NCBI RefSeq assembly: GCF_030681155.1
Contig: NZ_JAUXXE010000038.1
Location: 1 to 62,605 of the forward strand
DNA: 62,605 bases
Source of the DNA: Phenylobacterium sp.
GTDB lineage: Bacteria; Pseudomonadota; Alphaproteobacteria; Caulobacterales; Caulobacteraceae
Direction of reading: 5' to 3'
Numbering within the stretch: position 1 is the first letter of the stretch; every line of letters begins with the position of its first letter. The notes below the pieces were generated by a model. The model was given only the letters and a program-made list of their open reading frames with translations. It did not search any database and was not told the origin of the DNA. Shown here piece by piece: positions 55,649 to 62,605 of the stretch. A program made the position numbers and the translations under genes.

Positions 55649-57589
55649 TCATCGCCCGTCGATTGAGAAGGCCATCAGGACGTTGCCGTCGGCGCCGGTC
55701 AGGTCCCGGCCGCCGCTCGCGCCCGATCGCCCGGCGTAGCCTGAGTGGACGTAGACCATGCCGTTCGCCACCGTCGGACCGCCGCCATCCATGACGCCGC
55801 CGAATGCGGTTCGCTCGCCGAGCACCTGAATGGGATCGGTCCCTGTGTCGTGGCTCCAGATGACCTTGCCGGTCTTGGCGTCATAGGCGCGGAAGCGCCC
55901 GTCATAGGCGCCGGCGAAAACGGCTCCTGGAATGGCGGTGACCGCCTGGGAGATCGCGCCGTGACACCAGCGCGAGACCCATCGGCAGGTCGGTTTGGCG
56001 GGGGAGGGCGCGCTCCAAAGCAGCGCTCCATCGCTGATGCGAAGGGCGTAGAGGCCAGGCTTGCCTTCGTCGCCGGCTATGACGTCCGAGATGCCGACAT
56101 AGAGACGCTCAGCGTCGGCGGCCATGCCGAACTCGACGCCGCCCAAGGCGCTGCCGGGGCTTAGCCGGCGTTCCCAGACAATCTTCCCGTCCTGGGCCGG
56201 ATCAAGGGCGTAGACGTGGCTCGACTTTTGACCGACCAGGAGCAGCTGACGCCCGCCGGGGAGGTCGTGGAGGATCGGGGAGTTTCCGATCGAAAAGTCC
56301 GGACCGAGCTTATTGGGGCAATTGGCGGCCGGAACCGTGCGGCCGCCGCCGATCCAGCAGCCATTGATGTAATTGTCGTGCTCGAGAAGCTGATTTTTCC
56401 AGACAATCGCGCCTGTGGCCATGTCCATGGCCATCACCGCATCTGCGCCGTCATAGACAACGTCGGTGTAGGAATTCGAGGTCCCCACATAGACGAGGCC
56501 ACGTTTGGCGTCGATCGTCGGGGCCGACCAGATCGCGCCGCCCGATGGGCCCCACATTTCGCGGCCCAGTCGATTGAGCCCGAACGGCTTTGGCTCGACA
56601 GCGGTCGTATAGGTCTTCCAGAGGATCTCGCCTCTGGCGACGTCGAGCGCGACCAGCGAGCCGCGGAACTTGCAGCATTCCCAGCCGTCGAACTCGGCGA
56701 AGGCTTCGACGCCTGATGAAATCGGAACGAACAGTCGGCCGCCATAGACCGTCGGGGAGCCGGTCATCTGCAGGCCGGCCGAGTCGTCGATCTGGGTCTT
56801 CCACAGTTGCTCTCCGGTCTCGGCGTTGAGCGCGACGGCGCTCTTAGTCCAGTCGGAGAAGAAGAGAGCCTGGCGCGCCGGGCCGCCCGCCGGGAGCTCG
56901 ATCACGGTGACGCTGGAGCGGGTCCCGGCCTGCGCCGTGTGACGCCAACGGACGCAACCGGTCTTGGCGTCCAGCGCGTACACCGCGCCCGACATGCTGG
57001 TCGTGAAGAGCCAGTCGCCGACCAGGGTGGCTTGGCCATTCTTCGCGCCGGGATAGTTGAAGGCCCATTTCGGTTTGAGGCGGGGAACCTCCGCGGCTCG
57101 CAAGCCTGGCTTGGCCTGGTAGCGCGCGTTGGTGGGCGTCGGGCTCCAGCCATTCCAGCCGGCGGCCTTCACGTTCAGGGGCGGGGCTTTGCTCGTGCAG
57201 GCTGGCGCATCCAGCGGGGTGCCGGCTGCCCCGGGGCCCCAGATCGTCTTGGGGTCGATGTCGGCCATCGCCTTGGTGGGCGCCTTTGTGCCGGTGTTGT
57301 AGGCCGCGATCGCGGCCTTGTCGGCAGCGCTCAGGCCTTCAGCCATCGGCGCCATGGCCCCGTTGGTGAGCGATCCGATGATGAAGGCCGGCGTGTTCTT
57401 GGCCAGCACTGATTTGGCTGGCGTGCGGTCGGTGGCGTTGTCGTGGCAGGCGGCGCAACGGGTGGCGTAGAGCTTGGCCCCGTTGGGGGCCAGCGCGACT
57501 TCGTCGGAAGCGCGGGCGGTCGTGGCGCTCACAGACAGCATGGCGAGCAGACTGGCGGCCAGCAGGATGGGCGAAAAGGGCTTGGGCAT
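55649..57589 (-). CDS. Cytochrome c-PQQ dehydrogenase fusion (PVA dehydrogenase-like)
   Basis: This 646-residue periplasmic quinohemoprotein begins with a signal peptide, then a cytochrome c domain with CAACH at about 45-49. An eight-bladed PQQ propeller follows, with repeats such as GAVYALDAKTGCVRWRH, GSLVALDVARGEILWKT and GRFRAYDAKTGKVIWSHDTG. The haem domain lies before the PQQ domain, the order known for polyvinyl alcohol dehydrogenase, opposite to type II alcohol dehydrogenases. It would oxidise secondary alcohols and pass electrons to the respiratory chain. Start ATG 57589 gives a cleaner signal peptide. PQQ synthesis genes are not in view. Confidence 0.85.
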   Translation of the reverse strand: MPKPFSPILLAASLLAMLSVSATTARASDEVALAPNGAKLYATRCAACHDNATDRTPAKSVLAKNTPAFIIGSLTNGAMAPMAEGLSAADKAAIAAYNTGTKAPTKAMADIDPKTIWGPGAAGTPLDAPACTSKAPPLNVKAAGWNGWSPTPTNARYQAKPGLRAAEVPRLKPKWAFNYPGAKNGQATLVGDWLFTTSMSGAVYALDAKTGCVRWRHTAQAGTRSSVTVIELPAGGPARQALFFSDWTKSAVALNAETGEQLWKTQIDDSAGLQMTGSPTVYGGRLFVPISSGVEAFAEFDGWECCKFRGSLVALDVARGEILWKTYTTAVEPKPFGLNRLGREMWGPSGGAIWSAPTIDAKRGLVYVGTSNSYTDVVYDGADAVMAMDMATGAIVWKNQLLEHDNYINGCWIGGGRTVPAANCPNKLGPDFSIGNSPILHDLPGGRQLLLVGQKSSHVYALDPAQDGKIVWERRLSPGSALGGVEFGMAADAERLYVGISDVIAGDEGKPGLYALRISDGALLWSAPSPAKPTCRWVSRWCHGAISQAVTAIPGAVFAGAYDGRFRAYDAKTGKVIWSHDTGTDPIQVLGERTAFGGVMDGGGPTVANGMVYVHSGYAGRSGASGGRDLTGADGNVLMAFSIDGR

Positions 57590-57659
57590 GGGCCTCACTA
57601 AGAGCTGTTAGGTGAAGCAGCGGAGGCGCCCGGCCAAGCCGGCAAGGCGCCTGTGGCGG

Positions 57660-60062
57660 CTAGAAGCGGTAGCGGAGCTGCACGCTGTAGGCGCGGCCTG
57701 CGCCCAGGTAGTTGGTGATCGCGTAGTCGACATTGGCGCCGCCCACCGCGATCTCTGTCGAATAGAGCTCGTCGGTGAGATTGGTGATCCCAAGCACCAC
57801 GTCGTAGCGGTTGGAGGCCGCCCGCCAGGTGAGGTTGGCGTTGATCAAGGCGTAGCTGGGCACCTCGAACAGGGGGTTCTCAAAGACGCTCTGGTTGTAG
57901 GAGCTCTGGTAGGTTGCCGAGGCCCCGAGGATCACCGAGCCTGGCTCGAACGTCCAGGTGTAGGCGCCGAGCAGGCTGACCTTGTGCTCAGGCGTGCGCG
58001 GCATGCGGTTGCCGGCCAAATCCTGCGGCGTGTTGAGCGGTGTGACCGTGTTGTCGATCGCGCAGCAGAACTCTTTGATCTCGCCGTGCAGGTAGGTGTA
58101 GCCGGCGTTGAGCCACAACGCCTCGACCGGGCGCCAGTCCGCCTCCAGCTCCAGGCCGTAGATCTCCGACTTATCGATGTTGGTGAACTGGGCGAACGTG
58201 CCGCCCGTGATCGAATTGAACGCAGTGATCGGGGCCTGGAAGTCGCGATAATCGTAGAAGAAGACCGAGGTCTGCACGCGAAGCTCGGGGGTGAAGTTGT
58301 ATTTCACGCCCGCCTCATAGGCGTGAAGCGTCTCGGGATCGGTGACGTTGTTCGAGGTGGCGTCGCCCAGGGTGAAGCCGCCGGCCTTGTAGCCGCGAGC
58401 GTAGCTGGCGTAGGCCAGCAGATCATCGCTAGGCTTGTATTCGGCGCCGAGACGGGCGGTGTAGCCGTCGTTCTTCAGCTTCAGCAGCCGGCCGGCATAT
58501 TCCGGTTGGGACCAGATATCGCCGACGACGGTTTGCGGGGTGGATTCAAACGCCGCGCCCAGTCGTGGGTCCCAGAACACGTAACGGAACTGGGTCGTGG
58601 CGCGCTTGGAATCGACCGTATAGCGCAGGCCTGCGGTCAGGCTCCAAACATCGTCAACGTGCCAGGTCGCCTGGCCAAAGCCGGCGAGCGACTGCTGACG
58701 TAGAATATTGTGCTGCTGGTAGTAGGCCCGGTCAGGGTTGGCCAGGGCGGCGGGATAGGGCGCAGTCCCGAAGATGGGCGCGGCTAGCTGCGGGACATTC
58801 GGCATCGCCTCCCAGTAGCGCTCGTTGTAGTCCGATTTCAGGAAGTAGGCGCCGAGCGTCCATTCCAACTTCTCGGTGTCGTCTCCGGTCAGGCGCAGTT
58901 CATGCGTGAAGTACTGGTTCCGGTTGAGATAGTTGGCGGTGAAGTTGGTGCTGATCTCGGTCCCTTCCGGGACGCCCAGCAGGGCCGGATTGGCGGCCGA
59001 AGGGACGAAGACCTGACCCGGGCCGGTTCCAGCGATGTAGGAGCCACGCGCGGTGTTGTCGAAGTCGCTGTAACCCTTCGACTTGTATTGGGCGATGCCT
59101 CCAACGTAGTAGAGCGTCGCCGGGCCGAGATCCCAGTCGGCGTTCAGTATGTGGACCTGATTGCCGGTAAGGCGATCGGCCCCGCGCTGATCGATGTTGA
59201 TCGTGCGCGGCTCGCTGGAGGGGGAGGCGATCTCGTAGGCGAACGTCGGGTTGGGCGCGAGCGCGCCCATGAAGCCGGCAGTGTTGTACCGCGCCGGGGC
59301 CGTTTCGGCCGGCGTGTTGCGGTAGGTGAAGGTGGTCGAACGCAGCAGGAAGTGCAGGTCTTCGGTCACATCGCCGTCGAGCTGGAACTCCGCATAGAAG
59401 TTGTCGATGTCAAAGCCGGCCTTATAGGGGGCGATGTTCTTTGACGCGGACTTGCCCTGGTTGATCGACTGGACGCCGACCCGCACCCGGTAATCGTCGT
59501 TGAGCGGGCCCGATACCGTGACGCCGATGTTGCTCCAGTCGTATCGGCCGTAGCCCAGCAGCGCTTCGCCCATGAAGGTGCTGGTTGGGCGGCGGCTGAG
59601 CAGGTTGGCGGCGCCGCCGATCGCGTCGCGGCCCCAGAGCGTGCCTTGCGGCCCGCGCAGGAACTGCACATTGCCGCCAAACAAGGTGTTCTCGCCGACC
59701 GTGTTGAAGTCGACGTTGTAGAAGCCGTTCACGTAGTATGCGACGGCGTTCTCTGAGCCGAGCAGGGTGGTCGCGTTCTGTCGTCCGACCCCGCGCATGT
59801 TTATCCCAGTGTTGGTGAGGAACACGCCGGGCGTCAGGTTGACCATGTCGCGGACCGTGTTGGCGCCGACGATATTGCGCTCCTCGGCGCTGAAGGTCGT
59901 CACTGCGATCGGGGCTTCCTCAATCGCCGCTTCATGCCGCTGAGCGGTCACGACCAACTCTTCGATCACATAGCCTGGCGCTTGCTGCGCCGACGCCGAC
60001 TGAGCCGAGAGGGTGACGGCTCCGGCCGCCGTGCTCGCGAGGAGCAGGTGATGCAGTCTCAT
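57660..60062 (-). CDS. TonB-dependent outer-membrane receptor
   Basis: This 800-residue receptor has a signal peptide ending AQSASAQ, a TonB-box-like EELVVTAQR, and a plug domain with NIVGANTVRDMVNLTPGVFL and NMRGVG. The beta-barrel ends with the terminal aromatic YSVQLRYRF. GGGGGAAACC precedes ATG 60062. It would bring bulky substrates across the outer membrane. Its gene directly precedes the dehydrogenase-esterase pair on the same strand, 71 bp away, so it probably serves them. The ligand is unknown. Confidence 0.93.
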   Translation of the reverse strand: MRLHHLLLASTAAGAVTLSAQSASAQQAPGYVIEELVVTAQRHEAAIEEAPIAVTTFSAEERNIVGANTVRDMVNLTPGVFLTNTGINMRGVGRQNATTLLGSENAVAYYVNGFYNVDFNTVGENTLFGGNVQFLRGPQGTLWGRDAIGGAANLLSRRPTSTFMGEALLGYGRYDWSNIGVTVSGPLNDDYRVRVGVQSINQGKSASKNIAPYKAGFDIDNFYAEFQLDGDVTEDLHFLLRSTTFTYRNTPAETAPARYNTAGFMGALAPNPTFAYEIASPSSEPRTINIDQRGADRLTGNQVHILNADWDLGPATLYYVGGIAQYKSKGYSDFDNTARGSYIAGTGPGQVFVPSAANPALLGVPEGTEISTNFTANYLNRNQYFTHELRLTGDDTEKLEWTLGAYFLKSDYNERYWEAMPNVPQLAAPIFGTAPYPAALANPDRAYYQQHNILRQQSLAGFGQATWHVDDVWSLTAGLRYTVDSKRATTQFRYVFWDPRLGAAFESTPQTVVGDIWSQPEYAGRLLKLKNDGYTARLGAEYKPSDDLLAYASYARGYKAGGFTLGDATSNNVTDPETLHAYEAGVKYNFTPELRVQTSVFFYDYRDFQAPITAFNSITGGTFAQFTNIDKSEIYGLELEADWRPVEALWLNAGYTYLHGEIKEFCCAIDNTVTPLNTPQDLAGNRMPRTPEHKVSLLGAYTWTFEPGSVILGASATYQSSYNQSVFENPLFEVPSYALINANLTWRAASNRYDVVLGITNLTDELYSTEIAVGGANVDYAITNYLGAGRAYSVQLRYRF

Positions 60063-60255
60063 GGTTTCCCCCAATCAAAGGCCGCTTGTGGCGGTCTTGC
60101 TTTCGTCCGGTCAGCGCATGTCGCTCGCGTTTGCTGACTCAATGGTATTCATACTAAGCACTCAAAAAACCATGTGAGCAAGATTGAATACGTTTCATGC
60201 TGGGGAAATTCGTGCCTTTATAAACCTACCACACAATGAGGGTTTGGCTTGGGTT

Positions 60256-60280
60256 GAGCCGGCGCCGAGCGCGCCGGCTC
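60256..60280. terminator. Strong hairpin downstream of the SDR gene
   Basis: Perfect 10-bp arms GAGCCGGCGC (60256-60265) and GCGCCGGCTC (60271-60280) around CGAGC, just past the SDR stop codon. There is no T run, so termination is likely but not certain. The A+T-rich DNA to its left probably holds the receptor promoter. Confidence 0.55.
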
Positions 60281-60286
60281 GCGAGG

Positions 60287-61090
60287 CTACTCGTAATTGG
60301 TGCGGCCGCCCGCCGTCATGCCGCCGTCGACAACCAGGTCGTGGCAATTGATGTAGGCGCCCTCGTCGCTGGCCAGGAATAGGGCCGCGGCGGCTATGTC
60401 GTGCGGTAGGCCTGAGCGTCGCAGGGGCGTGGCCTTGCCGAGGTTGCGAGTGAGCTTCTCCAGCTTGGCGTCGGCTTGGCCGCTTTCCAGCCGCGCGGCG
60501 GCGGCTGAGCCGCCGAAGAAGATTGGCGTCGCGACGCCGCCCGGCGCGATTGAGTTCACGGTGACGCCGTATTGGCCAAGCTCCATGCCGGCGAGCTTGG
60601 TCGCCTGCACAACCGCGGCCTTGGCCATTGAGTAGAGGTAGCCGCCCATGTGGGTGCGCGCTGCTGCGACGCTGGAGTTGTTGATTATTGCGCCCTTGCC
60701 TTGGGCGCGCATGATCGGCGCTGCGTGCTTGATGCCGAACACGATGCTCCCGACCAGCAGCTCCATGGCGTAGCTGAAATGTTCCGGGGTGACGGTCTCA
60801 ACCTCTCCCAAGGTGGGTCCGCCAGCGTTGTTGAACAGGCAGTCGAGGCGCCCGTAGGTCGAGACCGCGGTATCGATAGCGCGCTGGATGTCCCCCTCCA
60901 GGCGCACATCGGCCTGAACGAAAGTCACGGCCCCGCCGAGCGCCTTGCTCATCGCCTCGCCCTTCTCGGCGTTGCGCGCCGCTATGACGACCTTGGCCCC
61001 CTCTGCGACAAAGAGTTCGACGGTAGCCTCGCCAATCCCGCTGGTGCCGCCGGTGATAACCGCGACCTTTCCCTCAAGACGTCCTGACAT
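60287..61090 (-). CDS. Short-chain dehydrogenase/reductase
   Basis: This 267-residue NAD(P)-dependent SDR has the Rossmann motif TGGTSGIG at about 13-20, NNAGG, the catalytic YSMAK (Tyr and Lys) preceded by NNSSVAAAR, and SIAPGGVATPIF. AAGGAGAATCTC precedes ATG 61090. It is divergent from the acyl-CoA ligase, 138 bp away, and points towards the receptor gene. It probably oxidises or reduces a hydroxy intermediate of the same pathway; the substrate is unknown. Confidence 0.9.
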   Translation of the reverse strand: MSGRLEGKVAVITGGTSGIGEATVELFVAEGAKVVIAARNAEKGEAMSKALGGAVTFVQADVRLEGDIQRAIDTAVSTYGRLDCLFNNAGGPTLGEVETVTPEHFSYAMELLVGSIVFGIKHAAPIMRAQGKGAIINNSSVAAARTHMGGYLYSMAKAAVVQATKLAGMELGQYGVTVNSIAPGGVATPIFFGGSAAAARLESGQADAKLEKLTRNLGKATPLRRSGLPHDIAAAALFLASDEGAYINCHDLVVDGGMTAGGRTNYE

Positions 61091-61228
61091 GAGATTCTCC
61101 TTTTTGAGCCGCCGGTTTTTGTATCGGAGCGAGCCGCGGGCCAATAGGTTTCTTTTATGATATGGTTCATCGTCTGGCGCGCCGGCCGTCGATGTCATAT
61201 ATTTGAGTGACAAGTAGGGAGATTTTAT

Positions 61229-62605
61229 ATGTCTGCGATTGAGGTGCTGAGCCGCGAATTTGCGACTCTCCCAGAGGTCCTGCTCGAGCAGGCGATCGAG
61301 TTGGGAGCCAAGACCGCCGTGGTGGACCCAAGCGGCGGCGCGCTCAGCTACTCTGACCTAGGCGCGCGCATGAGTCGGGCGGCGAGCGCTCTGCAGCGCG
61401 ACGGCGTTGGCGTTGGGGAAGCCGTCGCCATCTGCGCGTCCAGCTCGAACAGCTATGTCGCGGCGTTCTTCGGGGCGCTAGGGGCGGGCGCGGTCGCCGC
61501 CCCGCTGGCGCCGTCCTCGACGGCCGATAGCCTGGTCATGATGCTGAACGACTGCGGCGCGAAGGTCTTCTTCCTCGACGCCGGCGTCGCAAAGCAATTG
61601 GAAGGCGTGGCCGATCAGATCAGCGCCAAGCGTGTGGCGCTCGACGGCTCTTCGGCCGGCGTGGCCTTCGAGGAGTGGCTGGCGCCGAAGGGCTCCAAGC
61701 CGACCCCGGTGACCATCGATCCCGACCAAGGCTTCAACATCATCTATTCGTCGGGCACGACCGGCGCGCCCAAGGGCATCGTGCAGCCGCACCGCATGCG
61801 CTGGGGCCAGATCCGTCATGGGGTCTATCCGGCCGATTCGGTGACGCTGATCTCGACGCCGCTCTACTCGAACACCACTCTCGTCAGCTTCCTTCCGACC
61901 CTGACGAACGGAGGGACCGTGGTGCTGATGGCGAAGTTCGACGCCGAGCAGTTTCTGAAGCTGTCTGAAAAACACCGCGTCACCCACGCCATGCTGGTGC
62001 CGGTTCAGTATCGCCGGCTCATGGAGCGGGCCGATTTCGACGGCTACGACCTCTCCAGCTATCGGGTGAAGTTCTCGACCAGCGCGCCGTTTCCAGCCGA
62101 GATCAAGGCTGAGGTGCTCAAGCGCTGGCCGGGCGGCCTAGTCGAGTTCTACGGCATGACCGAGGGTGGCGGATCCTGCATGCTGCTGGCCCATGAGCAC
62201 CCCGACAAGCTGACGACGGTTGGGCGCGCAATGCCGGGCCACGACATCCGGCTGATCGATGAGGATGGCAAGGAGGTGGCCCAGGGCGAGATCGGCGAGG
62301 TCGTCGGTCGTTCCGGGGCGATGATGGTCGGCTACCACAACCAGCCGGGTAAGACCTCCGAGGCCGAGTGGTGCAGCCCCGAGGGCCTACGCTTCATCCG
62401 CACCGGCGATGTCGGCCGGTTCGATGAGGACGGCTTCCTGACGCTCATGGACCGCAAGAAGGACATGATCATTTCGGGCGGCTTCAACGTCTATCCCAGC
62501 GACCTCGAAGCCGTGCTGATCCAGCACCCGGCGGTGGCCGAAGCTGCGGTGGTCGGCGTCGCCTCGGAACGCTGGGGCGAGACACCGGTGGCGTTCGTTG
62601 TTGAA
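61229..62605 (+). CDS. Acyl-CoA ligase (AMP-binding), 3' end beyond the window
   Basis: 459 codons are visible, from ATG 61229 (after TAGGGAGATTTTAT) to the window edge with no stop. The adenylate-forming motif YSSGTTGAPKG lies at about 173-183, FYGMTEGGG at about 307-315, RTGDVGRFDEDGF and GFNVYPSDLE near the end; about 50 residues of the C-terminal lid are missing. It activates a carboxylic acid with ATP and CoA. With the CoA-transferase and SDR it suggests beta-oxidation-like processing of the imported substrate. Confidence 0.93.
   Translation, partial: MSAIEVLSREFATLPEVLLEQAIELGAKTAVVDPSGGALSYSDLGARMSRAASALQRDGVGVGEAVAICASSSNSYVAAFFGALGAGAVAAPLAPSSTADSLVMMLNDCGAKVFFLDAGVAKQLEGVADQISAKRVALDGSSAGVAFEEWLAPKGSKPTPVTIDPDQGFNIIYSSGTTGAPKGIVQPHRMRWGQIRHGVYPADSVTLISTPLYSNTTLVSFLPTLTNGGTVVLMAKFDAEQFLKLSEKHRVTHAMLVPVQYRRLMERADFDGYDLSSYRVKFSTSAPFPAEIKAEVLKRWPGGLVEFYGMTEGGGSCMLLAHEHPDKLTTVGRAMPGHDIRLIDEDGKEVAQGEIGEVVGRSGAMMVGYHNQPGKTSEAEWCSPEGLRFIRTGDVGRFDEDGFLTLMDRKKDMIISGGFNVYPSDLEAVLIQHPAVAEAAVVGVASERWGETPVAFVVE

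Noticed and set aside
57612..58703. 363-codon plus-strand frame
   Set aside because: Antisense to the TonB-dependent receptor barrel.
1..62605. CRISPR arrays, tRNA and rRNA genes
   Set aside because: Looked for and not seen; no regularly spaced repeats and no cloverleaf-like sequences were noticed by eye.

Overview
The window is GC-rich alphaproteobacterial DNA. Its TonB-dependent receptor, HisKA_2-type sensor kinase, cyanophycin genes and ROSE-like small-heat-shock leader point to Caulobacterales (Caulobacter or Phenylobacterium type). That is inferred from gene content and base composition; there is no rRNA, tRNA or other taxonomic marker here.

Region 1 (about 1-9,300) is an accessory island of defence and toxin modules. 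It opens with a compact type II restriction-modification operon on the minus strand: a ribbon-helix-helix regulator, a C5-cytosine methyltransferase and a GIY-YIG nuclease, joined by short overlaps. A frameshifted orphan ORF and a nucleotidyltransferase/HEPN gene follow. Next is a type I restriction R-subunit gene cut off after its Walker A region and fused to the tail of a tyrosine integrase, the scar of a deletion. A ParDE pair and a Fic gene then flank a gene for a bacterial OGFr-domain protein. Each cassette lies between direct repeats made from one end of that gene, which is the most unusual architecture in the window. The Fic promoter is covered by six copies of a TGCGG-type half-site.

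Region 2 (9.5-25.7 kb) is mostly conserved and hypothetical genes: a PAS/HisKA_2 kinase, lipoproteins, a TraB-like protein, an MFS transporter and a P-loop kinase. It also holds a peptidoglycan cluster (L,D-transpeptidase, VanY-type carboxypeptidase, class A beta-lactamase-like hydrolase, YihY/BrkB membrane protein) and a large hybrid histidine kinase. Short degenerate repeats carrying GTCCGCTT are scattered through its intergenic DNA.

Region 3 (26-41.4 kb) looks like a carbon and stress module. GH13 and GH65 enzymes and phosphotransacetylase-acetate kinase lie near a second hybrid kinase, Hsp20, 3-methyladenine glycosylase, a GreA-type factor, a UVR-motif protein and a Crp/Fnr regulator. The Hsp20 leader has the hairpins and anti-Shine-Dalgarno motif of a ROSE RNA thermometer. 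Relics of GH65, of a small conserved gene and possibly of a glutathione transferase show repeated rearrangement.

Region 4 (41.4-50 kb) is a cyanophycin operon: synthetase, isoaspartyl peptidase, cyanophycinase and a SprT-like metallopeptidase overlap head to tail, followed by an Mfd-type translocase. Together they would make and degrade the Asp-Arg storage polymer.

Region 5 (50-62.6 kb) is catabolic: a PHB-depolymerase-like esterase, a GPH-type symporter, a class III CoA-transferase, a lipoprotein esterase, a cytochrome c-PQQ dehydrogenase fusion, a TonB-dependent receptor, an SDR and an acyl-CoA ligase that runs off the right edge. The dehydrogenase and esterase are arranged like the polyvinyl alcohol dehydrogenase and oxidized-PVA hydrolase pair, so a locus for an exported polymeric or hydrophobic alcohol is plausible.
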